Below, piece after piece: positions 13,808-22,519 of a stretch of 23,475 nucleotides of DNA; positions within the stretch are counted from its first letter, which is position 1; each line of letters starts with the position of its first letter. The notes beneath the pieces are model-generated. The model was not told the DNA's origin, ran no database searches, and saw nothing but the letters and a program-made list of their open reading frames with translations. The position numbers were made by a program, and so were the translations under genes. This DNA comes from Alphaproteobacteria bacterium (lineage in GTDB: Bacteria; Pseudomonadota; Alphaproteobacteria; Rickettsiales; UBA1997): assembly GCA_016869775.1 (NCBI GenBank), contig VGDJ01000003.1, positions 1 through 23,475 on the forward strand, in the 5' to 3' direction.

Positions 13808-16291
13808 ATGAAAAATCTTTTAATTGTTGAATCTCCCGCCAAAGCCAAAACAATCGGCAAATATCTAGGTAAAGATTACCAAGTTTTAGCCTCGTTTGGC
13901 CATATAAGAGATCTTCCTAGTAAAGATGGTTCTGTTGAACCTGACAAAGGTTTTTCAATGAATTATCAAATTTCTGCAAAATCAACCAAACATGTCAAAG
14001 ATATTGTTGATAAAGCCAAAGATTGTCAAAAAATTATTCTTGCCCCCGACCCTGATCGTGAAGGTGAATCAATTGCTTGGCATATCTTAGAAGTTCTAAA
14101 AAGTAAAAAAGCTCTCAAATCATCAACTCAAGTAGAGCGAGTAGTTTTTAATGCTATTACAAAAAACTCAGTTCTCGAGGCCATTAAAAAGCCCCGCCAA
14201 ATTAACATGGATTTGGTCAACGCTCAACAAGCTAGAAGAGCTCTTGATTATTTGGTTGGCTTCACATTATCGCCAGTTTTGTGGCGCAAACTTCCCGGAA
14301 GCCGTTCGGCTGGAAGAGTTCAGTCGGTTGCATTAAGGCTCATTAGTGATAGAGAAGAAGAAATTGAAAAATTTCAAACCCAAGAATATTGGGACATCAA
14401 GCTTAATCTTGAAAATAGTTTAAAAATTCCATTTTTGGCTACCGTATCAGAAATTGATGGAAAAAAACTCGAAAAATTCTCGGTTACCAACTCTCAAGAA
14501 GCCAATAAAATAAAACAAAATTTAGAATCTAAAAATTATCGAGTTTTATCAATAACTAAAAAACAAAGCAAAAGGCGTTCTTATCCACCATTTACAACTT
14601 CATCTTTGCAACAAGAGTCGGCCCGTAAGTTAGGCTTTTCAGCCAGCAAAACCATGATGATTGCTCAAAAATTGTACGAAGGGGTTGACATAAATGGCGC
14701 TTCGCAAGGCTTGATTACATACATGAGAACCGATTCTATCGATGTTGCCCCAGAGGCGATTGGCTTGGTTAGAAATGCCATCAATAAAATATATGGAGAA
14801 AAATATTTACCCGAGTTCCCAAATGTTTTTAAGAGTAAAGTTAAAAACGCTCAAGAAGCTCACGAAGCAATTCGTCCAACTGATTTTGAACTTGAGCCGG
14901 AAAAAATTCGTCACTCCTTGGATAATGATCAGTTTGCGCTATACAACTTGGTATGGAAAAGAATGTTGGCTTCACAAATGAGTGATGCAATATTTGATCA
15001 AGTAATTGCCGAAATATCTTCGGAGCCATCATATGCAAAGGCTAGAGCGGTTGGATCAACAATAAAATTTGATGGTTTTTATAAAGTTTATCGTGAAGAT
15101 TTTGACGATAATTCTGAGGATGAAGATGAATCCAAAACTACATTGCCAGAACTTACTGAAAAGCAGTCATTAAATTTGCTTGAAGTATCGCCAATGCAAC
15201 ATTTTACCGAGCCACCGCCTCGCTATTCCGAGGCTAGTTTAGTAAAAAAAATGGAAGAGCTTGGAATTGGGCGACCTTCGACTTATGCTACAATCATCTC
15301 GGTTTTACAAGATAGAGGTTACGTCAAGCTTGATAAAAAAAGATTTATCCCTGAAGAGCGCGGAAGAATAGTGGTTACATTTCTTAAAGAATTCTTTGTG
15401 AAATATGTTGAATATGATTATACGGCTGATCTAGAAGATGATTTAGATGTTGTTTCCAACGGAGCGATGGATTGGAAAGTTTTTTTACAAAAATTTTGGA
15501 AAGATTTTAATAAAAATATTGCCGATGTGATGGAAAAGCCATTCCCAGAAGTTCTTGAAGTTTTAAATCAAAAATTCGGTGAACATGTTTTTGGTCGCGA
15601 TGAAGATGGTAAATTGCGTAATAATTGCCCAACTTGTAAAACTGGTACTCTTGGACTTAGGCTCGGAAAATTTGGTTCATTTATTGGTTGTTCTAATTAT
15701 CCCGATTGCAAGCATACCATGCAAATTTTTGGTCAATCTGACGACTCTGGTTTTGATGAAAATGGTGAGATAAAACCGCAATTTGAGCCCAGAATTTTAG
15801 GCAAAGATTCTAAATCTGGCGCAGATATTATTGTTAAAATTGGTCCCTACGGACCGTATCTTGAAGTTGATAATGTTGATTTCTTAAAAGATGATGATGC
15901 TTCAGAAGAAGTCTCCTCCAAAAATACCAAAAAATCTCCCAGAAAATCATCAAGCAAAACCAAAAAAACCTCCCCTAAAGCGAAAAAACCTAAGAGAGTT
16001 TCGATTCCTAAAAATATTGATCCTGCGACGATTGATTTAAAGCAGGCCCAAGATTTATTGCAATTACCTCGTGAAGTCGGAATTCATCCAGAATCTGGTC
16101 AAAAAATTATCGCTAATATTGGTCCATTTGGCCCATACTTGTTGCATGATAAAAAATTTACCTCGGTCAAAGAAGATAATATCCTTGAAATAGGTCTTAA
16201 TAGGGCTGTGGATGTAATTGCAATGGCAATTGAAAAAAAGAAACTGAATCCAAAAAAGCCAAGAAAATTCTCAAAGAAAACTAAGAAATAA
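13808..16291 (+). CDS. topA: DNA topoisomerase I
   Basis: This type IA topoisomerase relaxes negative supercoils. The 827 residues comprise an N-terminal TOPRIM domain (LLIVESPAKAKTIGKYLG at 4-21; APDPDREGES with Asp81, Asp83 and Glu87 for Mg) and the central gate domains. The active-site Tyr305 lies in LITYMRTDSID. FTEPPPRYSEASLVKKMEELGIGRPSTYA marks the conserved helix region near residue 470-500, quoted here in parts: FTEPPPRYSEASL and GIGRPSTYA. A single C4 zinc ribbon uses Cys607, Cys610, Cys628 and Cys634, where E. coli has several. Two C-terminal repeats with KIGPYGPYLEVD and NIGPFGPYLLHD follow, separated by a Lys/Ser-rich linker (about 705-740). This tail is the alphaproteobacterial type. 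It is paired with infA rather than the dprA often seen upstream of topA. Confidence 0.97.
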   Translation: MKNLLIVESPAKAKTIGKYLGKDYQVLASFGHIRDLPSKDGSVEPDKGFSMNYQISAKSTKHVKDIVDKAKDCQKIILAPDPDREGESIAWHILEVLKSKKALKSSTQVERVVFNAITKNSVLEAIKKPRQINMDLVNAQQARRALDYLVGFTLSPVLWRKLPGSRSAGRVQSVALRLISDREEEIEKFQTQEYWDIKLNLENSLKIPFLATVSEIDGKKLEKFSVTNSQEANKIKQNLESKNYRVLSITKKQSKRRSYPPFTTSSLQQESARKLGFSASKTMMIAQKLYEGVDINGASQGLITYMRTDSIDVAPEAIGLVRNAINKIYGEKYLPEFPNVFKSKVKNAQEAHEAIRPTDFELEPEKIRHSLDNDQFALYNLVWKRMLASQMSDAIFDQVIAEISSEPSYAKARAVGSTIKFDGFYKVYREDFDDNSEDEDESKTTLPELTEKQSLNLLEVSPMQHFTEPPPRYSEASLVKKMEELGIGRPSTYATIISVLQDRGYVKLDKKRFIPEERGRIVVTFLKEFFVKYVEYDYTADLEDDLDVVSNGAMDWKVFLQKFWKDFNKNIADVMEKPFPEVLEVLNQKFGEHVFGRDEDGKLRNNCPTCKTGTLGLRLGKFGSFIGCSNYPDCKHTMQIFGQSDDSGFDENGEIKPQFEPRILGKDSKSGADIIVKIGPYGPYLEVDNVDFLKDDDASEEVSSKNTKKSPRKSSSKTKKTSPKAKKPKRVSIPKNIDPATIDLKQAQDLLQLPREVGIHPESGQKIIANIGPFGPYLLHDKKFTSVKEDNILEIGLNRAVDVIAMAIEKKKLNPKKPRKFSKKTKK

Positions 16292-16304
16292 TTTTAATTT
16301 ACGC

Positions 16305-16338
16305 TTGAGTTTTAAAGATTTTTAATTCAAATTTTTTT
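16305..16338 (+). terminator. Candidate intrinsic terminator after topA
   Basis: TTGAGTT (16305-16311) can pair with AATTCAA (16324-16330), with one G-U pair and a 12-nt loop. The right arm is followed at once by A and seven T (16331-16338). The stem is weak but the T-tract and position, 14 nt after the topA stop, fit termination of the infA-topA transcript. Confidence 0.4.
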
Positions 16339-16354
16339 ACCTAATTGTTCGCAA

Positions 16355-16384
16355 TTCAAAGAATTAATAATCAAATTTTATAAC
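16355..16384 (+). promoter_or_regulatory. Candidate promoter of the kinase-porin-pilin operon
   Basis: TATAAC at 16379-16384 (5 of 6) lies 18 bp after TTCAAA at 16355-16360 (4 of 6). A start near 16391 would leave a leader of about 20 nt before the kinase gene. It is the only plausible promoter I found for the three-gene unit, whose internal gaps are 9 and 4 nt. Confidence 0.3.
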
Positions 16385-16410
16385 AATTTTTTTGCCAAAA
16401 GCGCTACCTA

Positions 16411-18240
16411 ATGACCAAAAGTTTAGTAGAATCGGATTTTGAAAATTTTTCTGTTTATGAAAATGACGATGATATTGGTCAACTATCTTTGCTGGTAAAT
16501 TCAAGGCTCGAAGCCAGCATAATATGCTCCTATAATTCAAAAGTTCCAAATTTTTTATCAATAATTCAAGCCAATAGCGAATTTTATAAATTATTTATGC
16601 TCGATGAAACGCGAGTTATTGGGCAAAATTATGATTTTTTATTTGACGATATTGAATTAGATAATTTTTCAGAAGATCAAATTGAATATTCAAGATTGAT
16701 TAAAGCTGTGCGAGATAAAACCGAGTGCGTTGCTTTAGTTTCAAGTTCTTTTGAGCATTTTAAATTTGGTAATTTTAAACTTCATATTAGTTTTCACCCG
16801 CATCAAATTAAATCAGAAAATACAACTCGTGAATACGGAATTTTTAGTTTTATCAAAGTTGATAATAACTCGCAGAACGAGGACAGAAAATTAAAATCTC
16901 GAGCCAATATTTCTTTGTTGAGAGTTTTGGAAAGAACTCTGCGAAATGAAAGAACACTTCGCGAAATTGCTAATCTAATTATCTCCGATGAAAAAATTGA
17001 CAATTTAGCCCGAGCAATCGCTAAAATATTATGCGAACATTTAAAATGTGATCGATGTATAATTCATGATTTTAAGAAGAATCGCACTGATTTTGTGATT
17101 GAATATTCTTCGATTTTCTCAGATAGAATAATTCCTGATAAAATTAGTCACGAAAGTATTGAAAACATTCAACGATATATAAATTTTCAAAATAATTTCT
17201 ATAAAAAATTCGGCGTTAAAAACAAGAAATCATCAATTTCTATCATCAATGACATTGCTAATGATAACAATTTTAGCAATATTCGTGACATATGTACAAA
17301 ATATTCTATTTCCTCTCAAATTGCCATAACCACCAATTTTAACGGTATTGTTAATGGTGCAATATATCTTCATCAATCGGAAAAGCGCACTTGGATTCAA
17401 GATGAAATTGATTTTATTGAAATTGTTGCAGAGCAGTTTTCGATTGCTCTTGATCGCTCTTCTTCAATTCAAAAAGTTATGATTGCTAATCATTCTTTAA
17501 TGGAAAAAACCCTTCAACTTAAAGATGCTCTTAAGCAAGAGCAAGAAATGCGCAAAATGCAAAATGAATTTGTCGCTCTTGTTTCTCATGAGTTTAAGAC
17601 TCCTCTACAAATTATTGATGGCAATCGCGAATTGATTGCGCGAAAATTAAAAAATAATAACTATCCCCAAGACGGAGTTTTTGCCTATTTGGAAAAAATT
17701 AAATCAGGTATTCAGCGAATGAATGGTTTAATTAATAGCACGCTTCACTTAGCTAAAATGGAAAATAGCGATGGCAAGATCAAGGTTGATTTGCAAGAGC
17801 TTGATTTTTGTGCTTTGGTTAACGATATTATCGATAAAAATTATAATTTGGCGCAACAAAAAAATATTCAAATTCATGCACGAATTAATGATTTACCAAA
17901 GAGTTATGTTTGTGACCAAAAGCTTCTTGATCATGCGTTATCCAACATAATTTCTAACGCAATAAAATATTCTCATCCTAATTCAAATGTGAAAATAATC
18001 GGTAGAATATTGGATGATTGTATTGCTGTTCGGGTCATAGATAGTGGTATCGGTATCCCTGAAAAAGATTTATATAATATTGGTAAAAAATTTTTTCGAG
18101 CTGGTAACTCTATCTCAGTTGCTGGAACTGGAATTGGAATTTATCTTACTAAACATTTTATTGATTTATTGTCGGGCAAGTTAATAATTGAAAGCAAAGA
18201 AGGCTTTGGAACAACGGTCACCATAATTTTAAAAAAATAA
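16411..18240 (+). CDS. Soluble sensor histidine kinase (PAS-like, GAF, HisKA, HATPase)
   Basis: This is a 609-residue two-component sensor kinase with no signal peptide or membrane helix, so it should sense a cytoplasmic or membrane-diffusible cue. Order of parts: an N-terminal PAS-like region (about 28-150), a helical linker (160-185), a GAF domain (about 188-350, including LKCDRCIIHDF), a second helix with KDALKQEQEMRKMQNEF, and the dimerisation domain with the H-box VSHEFKTPL (phospho-acceptor His393). The catalytic domain follows, with N-box LSNIISNAIKYS, VIDSGIGIPEKDL, KKFFRAG, and GTGIGIYLTK. There is no receiver domain and no response regulator gene in the window, so the partner is encoded elsewhere. 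The porin gene starts 9 nt after its stop. Confidence 0.93.
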   Translation: MTKSLVESDFENFSVYENDDDIGQLSLLVNSRLEASIICSYNSKVPNFLSIIQANSEFYKLFMLDETRVIGQNYDFLFDDIELDNFSEDQIEYSRLIKAVRDKTECVALVSSSFEHFKFGNFKLHISFHPHQIKSENTTREYGIFSFIKVDNNSQNEDRKLKSRANISLLRVLERTLRNERTLREIANLIISDEKIDNLARAIAKILCEHLKCDRCIIHDFKKNRTDFVIEYSSIFSDRIIPDKISHESIENIQRYINFQNNFYKKFGVKNKKSSISIINDIANDNNFSNIRDICTKYSISSQIAITTNFNGIVNGAIYLHQSEKRTWIQDEIDFIEIVAEQFSIALDRSSSIQKVMIANHSLMEKTLQLKDALKQEQEMRKMQNEFVALVSHEFKTPLQIIDGNRELIARKLKNNNYPQDGVFAYLEKIKSGIQRMNGLINSTLHLAKMENSDGKIKVDLQELDFCALVNDIIDKNYNLAQQKNIQIHARINDLPKSYVCDQKLLDHALSNIISNAIKYSHPNSNVKIIGRILDDCIAVRVIDSGIGIPEKDLYNIGKKFFRAGNSISVAGTGIGIYLTKHFIDLLSGKLIIESKEGFGTTVTIILKK

Positions 18241-18249
18241 CTCAAAAAG

Positions 18250-19398
18250 ATGAAATTCTCACACAAAATATTAACTTTTTTTATATTATTTTTAACTTCG
18301 ATTAATGCTAAAGCTGAAGATAAAAGTAAGGAGTCCGGATATTATTTTAGACCAACTTTATCTGGAAGTGTTCTTTATCAAATTCAAGCTGACCACATAA
18401 TTAGTTCTAATAAAAAAAATAATAAAAATTCCAACGGATTTATTTATATTGAACCAAATTTTGGTTTGCATTTTGATGAAAATTGGTCGGTAAAAACTCA
18501 ATGGCGCATTCAAGATAATGGAACTCTCACTACAAGAGATAAGCAAAATCCAGAACGTTACAGAACTTTTTTGAGTGATAAAAGAGGGTTTGCTTTATCT
18601 GAAACCGGATTGTTAATTGAAGAGCTAAAATTGTATTACGAAAATGAGGATATGAAATTTACAATCGGTAAATTTGATCCTTCATTTGGATCTGCTCACC
18701 GAAAATCAAAACGAATTGGGGTTTTTGCTTCACAATTTGCCGAAGATTATAATTTGCGTGAGAAGCTCGGAGCTAACATAACAGCCCTTCTAGAGGGTAG
18801 TCAAATTTCATTTAGTAGTTTTTTTACTGATTCAACCGATTTAAGTAAAAGTGCCATTAATGATCGTGGAAGGGAGTCGCGCAATAATGGCTTATCATCC
18901 AATACCGGAAGCTTTTCTTCATATTCAGTTTTAATTGAGGGTGAAAATTTCTTAACTATTGATAATTTATTTTACAACTTCGGATACAGAAGTATGGGGG
19001 TTGATGCCAGAGGGAGAAAGCGTGAAACCGGTTATGTTGCAGGTGCCGAATATCTTTATAAAATTGGTCGGGAGACCTCCCTAATTCCTTTTGTTGAGAT
19101 AGTTAGAATCGATAATTTTTCTGGAGAAAAAGGGCGAGTTGGAAATTATGCAACTTTTGCGGCTATCGGAAAATATTCAAGTTGGACCGCCAGCGCATCT
19201 CTAATGATTAGAAATATTAAAAGACCAAATACGCCATTTGATTTACCAAAATCATCAACAGATAGACAGTTGCAATTTTCAATTGGCTATAAATTTACCG
19301 ACAATCTAACTCTTGATGTTAGCAGAGCGGTAATCAGTGAAAATGGTTTTGGCGCTGGAATTTTTGGAGCAAATTTGAATTATTTATACAAGTTTTAA
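18250..19398 (+). CDS. Outer-membrane porin-like beta-barrel protein
   Basis: This 382-residue exported protein has a clear signal peptide with cleavage expected after AKA at residue 22. The rest is a series of alternating, amphipathic strands with aromatic girdle residues, and it ends in NLNYLYKF, the C-terminal Phe signature read by the BAM complex. Typical porin features are NFGLHFDENWSVKTQWRI, LSETGLLIEELKLYYEN, and FTIGKFDPSFGSAH; the latter, with SQFAEDYNLREKLG, recalls alphaproteobacterial porins related to the phosphate-selective type. A Ser/Asn-rich segment at about 205-222 may be an extracellular loop. Substrate specificity cannot be read. It sits between the kinase (9 nt) and the pilin-like gene (4 nt), so all three should be co-expressed. 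Confidence 0.78.
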   Translation: MKFSHKILTFFILFLTSINAKAEDKSKESGYYFRPTLSGSVLYQIQADHIISSNKKNNKNSNGFIYIEPNFGLHFDENWSVKTQWRIQDNGTLTTRDKQNPERYRTFLSDKRGFALSETGLLIEELKLYYENEDMKFTIGKFDPSFGSAHRKSKRIGVFASQFAEDYNLREKLGANITALLEGSQISFSSFFTDSTDLSKSAINDRGRESRNNGLSSNTGSFSSYSVLIEGENFLTIDNLFYNFGYRSMGVDARGRKRETGYVAGAEYLYKIGRETSLIPFVEIVRIDNFSGEKGRVGNYATFAAIGKYSSWTASASLMIRNIKRPNTPFDLPKSSTDRQLQFSIGYKFTDNLTLDVSRAVISENGFGAGIFGANLNYLYKF

Positions 19399-19402
19399 TT
19401 GC

Positions 19403-20404
19403 ATGATAAATAAAATTAAAAAACTCAATAAATATACTTCGATTAGAGCCTACACAATGATTGAAGTCTCTTTGCTGATTATTGTTCTTGGAATTCTGGT
19501 TACCGGAATATACCAAGGCACTAATATTTATCGCGAAACAATCATTTCAAGATCTCAATCTCTTACTCAAAATTCAATTCTTGGCAGAACTAGCAATATT
19601 TTATTGTGGTATGAAACCACTCTCAGTTCAAGCTTGGTAAGTACTCAAAGAAAAGATTCTCAACCAATTAGTCAATGGCTTGATAACAACCAAAAAAGTG
19701 TTGATAAAAATAATGCCTCAGCTTCACAGAAAATTGATAATACACGAATCGACTATGAAGCGAGTTCAGGTTTTTCTAGCTCTGGACCGCTTTATATTGA
19801 AAAAGGAATTAACCATTTACCAACTCTGCGATTTAAAAACACCTCAAATAGCTCACAATTTTTGGTTGTGAATTCGATAAAATTAGGAGCCTCGAATTTG
19901 AATATTTTTTTGGTTATGCAGTTCAAAAATTATTCTTCCAATGCATTTATTTTTGATAGAATTTGTACTAAAACAAATGGATCGGTTACTATTATTGAGT
20001 CTGAAGCTGTAAACCTATGTAGACCAATAATTTCGGCAAATATCAGTCCTCAAAACTTAATAAATTTTACGCTTACCAATCAATCGGGAACCCTGAACTC
20101 AACTACCAATAATCTCTCAAACATAGTTGCCAAAAATATGCCATATTTAATTCAATTTGAGCGTGATTTTAATCAAACTCTAAAATTTTATTTGAATGGT
20201 AAGTTGCTTTCTTCTGGGGTTGATAATCTTGGTCAGTTTGATTCTTTGCCTTTAAAAATCGGTAGACATGCTAGTTTTAGTTCGGTTGATTCCGAGTTTG
20301 ATTTATCAGAAATAGTTATCATCGAGGATAAAATTGACAATGATCGCAAAAAAGAAATTGAAAATTATTTCTCCAAAAAATACTCCATTAAACTCAATCA
20401 ATAA
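19403..20404 (+). CDS. Pseudopilin-like protein with LamG-type C-terminal domain
   Basis: This 333-residue protein begins with a type IV pilin-like leader: a 16-residue basic stretch, then YTMIEVSLLIIVLGILVTGI, a hydrophobic helix with Glu at +5 (Glu21). The residue before the expected prepilin-peptidase cut is Ala16, not the near-invariant Gly. About 40-110 is a helical and polar linker. Residues about 125-325 look like a concanavalin/LamG sandwich: LPTLRFKN, LNIFLVMQF, FERDFNQTLKFYLNGKLL, LKIGRH, and the end DLSEIVIIEDKIDNDRKKEI, where the last block resembles the closing strand and helix of LamG-like domains. Such domains often bind sugars or surfaces. It is 4 nt after the porin gene. No pilus assembly genes are in the window. 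Confidence 0.75.
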   Translation: MINKIKKLNKYTSIRAYTMIEVSLLIIVLGILVTGIYQGTNIYRETIISRSQSLTQNSILGRTSNILLWYETTLSSSLVSTQRKDSQPISQWLDNNQKSVDKNNASASQKIDNTRIDYEASSGFSSSGPLYIEKGINHLPTLRFKNTSNSSQFLVVNSIKLGASNLNIFLVMQFKNYSSNAFIFDRICTKTNGSVTIIESEAVNLCRPIISANISPQNLINFTLTNQSGTLNSTTNNLSNIVAKNMPYLIQFERDFNQTLKFYLNGKLLSSGVDNLGQFDSLPLKIGRHASFSSVDSEFDLSEIVIIEDKIDNDRKKEIENYFSKKYSIKLNQ

Positions 20405-20413
20405 CCAATTTAT

Positions 20414-20434
20414 ATATCGAAGATTTCTCGATAT
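20414..20434 (+). terminator. Hairpin after the pilin-like gene
   Basis: ATATCGA (20414-20420) and TCGATAT (20428-20434) form a perfect 7-bp stem with a 7-nt loop, starting 9 nt after the stop codon of the pilin-like gene. No T-run follows, so it may be a stability hairpin rather than a true terminator. Confidence 0.3.
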
Positions 20435-20455
20435 TCTTCCTTGAAGTTTTTTAAA

Positions 20456-20480
20456 AAAGCCTTAGAGTTTGGCTTTATAT
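20456..20480 (+). terminator. Second hairpin with T-rich tail before ftsH
   Basis: AAAGCC (20456-20461) pairs with GGCTTT (20471-20476) across a 9-nt loop and is followed by ATATTTTA. The left arm is preceded by further A residues. It is the better terminator candidate for the kinase operon, and lies just upstream of the proposed ftsH promoter. Confidence 0.4.
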
Positions 20481-20491
20481 TTTAGCTAAAG

Positions 20492-20520
20492 TTGACCAAG
20501 ATTTAATGTGTTTAGCTAAT
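20492..20520 (+). promoter_or_regulatory. Candidate promoter of ftsH
   Basis: TTGACC (20492-20497, 5 of 6) and GCTAAT (20515-20520, 4 of 6) are 17 bp apart, and transcription would start about 40 nt before the ftsH ATG. The 9-mer TTTAGCTAA occurs just before the -35 (20481-20489) and again across the -10 (20511-20519), 30 bp apart, which could be a pair of operator half-sites on one face of the helix. No heat-shock sigma-32 consensus is evident. Confidence 0.4.
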
Positions 20521-20566
20521 TTAAAAATCACAAAATTTTTAATTTATTTACTAATTTTTTCTTCAT

Positions 20567-22435
20567 ATGAATAAAAACTTTTTGAGCTGGCTTTTAATAT
20601 TTTTTGTCGTAATGACGATATCTAATTTTATCACCGGTTCTGATGGAATTGGTGGCAATAGACTCAATTTTAGTGACTTTATGAAAAAGGTTAATGAAGG
20701 TGAGGTTGTTCAGGTTGATATTAAGGGTAACGATCTTGAAGGAATCATGAAAGATGGAAATCGCTTTAATACTCATCTTCCGCAATACCCAAATTTAGTT
20801 GAAAAGCTTCAAGAAAAAAATGTTGCAATCAATTCTTTGCCACTAGTTAGTAAATCTGAAAAAATTATGGCGGGTTTTTTTAGTTGGTTGCCATTCATAA
20901 TTATGATCGGTTTGTGGCTATATTTTGCTAAAAGTGCAACTGGTAAAGGTAGTGGAGGAGCTTTTGGTTTTGGCAAATCGCGAGCTAAATTATTGCAAGA
21001 AAATAAAAATAAAGTCACTTTTGCTGATGTAGCGGGGATTGACGAAGCAAAGCAAGAGCTTACCGAAATCGTCGATTTTTTGAAAAATCCTAAAAAATAT
21101 ACTGATGTTGGAGCTAAAATTCCTCGTGGATGTTTGTTAATTGGCTCACCTGGAACCGGTAAAACTCTATTAGCCCGAGCAATTGCGGGTGAGGCGGGAG
21201 TTCCGTTTTTTTCAATTTCAGGTTCGGACTTTGTCGAAATGTTCGTTGGTGTTGGCGCTAGTCGTGTTAGAGATATGTTTGAGCAAGCAAAAAAATCTGC
21301 GCCATGCATTGTTTTTATTGATGAAATTGATGCGGTCGGACGCCACAGAGGTTCAGGAGTTGGCGGAGGTAATGATGAAAGAGAGCAAACTTTAAACCAA
21401 ATGCTTGTTGAAATGGACGGTTTTTCTGAAAACGAAGGAGTGGTTATTATTGCGGCAACTAATCGTCCTGATGTCTTGGACAGAGCTTTGCTTCGCCCCG
21501 GAAGATTTGATCGTCAAATAACCGTTCCCAATCCAGATATTTTGGGCCGAGAACAAATTTTAGAGGTTCATCTCAAAAAAATTCAAATGGCCTCGGATGT
21601 AAATGTTAAAATTATTGCACGTGGAACTCCGGGTTTTGCGGGTGCCGATTTGGCAAATTTGGTTAATGAGGGCGCTTTGATGGCTGCTCGTAATAATCAA
21701 AAAATGGTTACGATGAAAAATCTCGAAGATGCTAAAGATAAAATTATGATGGGAAGCGAGAGAAAATCGATGGTTATGCAAAAATCTGAAAAAGAGCTTA
21801 CGGCTTATCATGAGTCGGGTCACGCAATTACTGCTATAAATTGCGAAAATTCTGATCCAATTCATAAAGCCACCATTATTCCTCGCGGAAGAGCGTTGGG
21901 TTTGGTTATGCGTCTTCCTGAAAATGATCGTTTTTCTGTATCGCGTGCTAAATTACATGATGATCTAGTCGTAGCAATGGGTGGAAGGGTTGCTGAAGAA
22001 ATAATTTTTGGCCATGAAAAAGTAACTACTGGAGCAATGTCTGATATTGAGCAAGCGACTCATATGGCAAGAAATATGGTAACCAAGTGGGGCTTAAGTG
22101 AAAAAGTTGGTACTGTTGATTATACCGACGACGATTCATCAAAAGTTTATGGTTCAACAAAAAATTATTCTGAAGAGACCGGCAAATTGATTGATTCAGA
22201 AATAAAAAAAATAATTGATGACGCTCACAAAAAAGCTAAAAAAATTCTTACCGAAAAAAAACATGACTTAGAAAAGCTTGCAAAAGCTCTTCTTGAGTTC
22301 GAGACTTTAAGCGGTGATGAAATTAAAGACTTGTTGGCGGGTAAAGAAATTCGTAGAAATTCCAATATTACAAAAGATGAAAATTCGTCGAATAGCGCAT
22401 CGTCGCATTTTATTCCAAATGTAAGCGAGTCTTAA
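20567..22435 (+). CDS. ftsH: ATP-dependent zinc metalloprotease FtsH
   Basis: This hexameric inner-membrane AAA+ protease degrades misfolded membrane proteins and regulatory proteins. The 622 residues include two membrane helices (about 5-22 and 103-122) flanking a short periplasmic domain. The AAA module has Walker A GSPGTGKT (193-200) and Walker B FIDEID (Asp252, Glu253). NRPDVLDRALLRPGRFDRQ supplies the second-region-of-homology arginines. The protease has HESGH (His415, His419) with the third zinc ligand Asp493 in SDIEQATHMA; these sit two positions before the E. coli residues, so the core is colinear. The tail from about 600 is Ser/Asn-rich and variable. In many Alphaproteobacteria ftsH follows tilS; here it follows the pilin-like gene, and dnaN lies 84 bp downstream. 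Confidence 0.97.
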   Translation: MNKNFLSWLLIFFVVMTISNFITGSDGIGGNRLNFSDFMKKVNEGEVVQVDIKGNDLEGIMKDGNRFNTHLPQYPNLVEKLQEKNVAINSLPLVSKSEKIMAGFFSWLPFIIMIGLWLYFAKSATGKGSGGAFGFGKSRAKLLQENKNKVTFADVAGIDEAKQELTEIVDFLKNPKKYTDVGAKIPRGCLLIGSPGTGKTLLARAIAGEAGVPFFSISGSDFVEMFVGVGASRVRDMFEQAKKSAPCIVFIDEIDAVGRHRGSGVGGGNDEREQTLNQMLVEMDGFSENEGVVIIAATNRPDVLDRALLRPGRFDRQITVPNPDILGREQILEVHLKKIQMASDVNVKIIARGTPGFAGADLANLVNEGALMAARNNQKMVTMKNLEDAKDKIMMGSERKSMVMQKSEKELTAYHESGHAITAINCENSDPIHKATIIPRGRALGLVMRLPENDRFSVSRAKLHDDLVVAMGGRVAEEIIFGHEKVTTGAMSDIEQATHMARNMVTKWGLSEKVGTVDYTDDDSSKVYGSTKNYSEETGKLIDSEIKKIIDDAHKKAKKILTEKKHDLEKLAKALLEFETLSGDEIKDLLAGKEIRRNSNITKDENSSNSASSHFIPNVSES

Positions 22436-22519
22436 TCGGAAGCTTAAAAAGTTTTACAAAATAACTTTATTAATAAAATAAAATTATTTTAATTTTTCTA
22501 AAATTATTAATTAAAAAAT

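Noticed and set aside
20809..21309. 166-codon open frame on the minus strand
   Set aside because: It lies wholly inside ftsH, opposite its AAA domain. The translated sequence has no recognisable domain and mirrors the codon pattern of ftsH.
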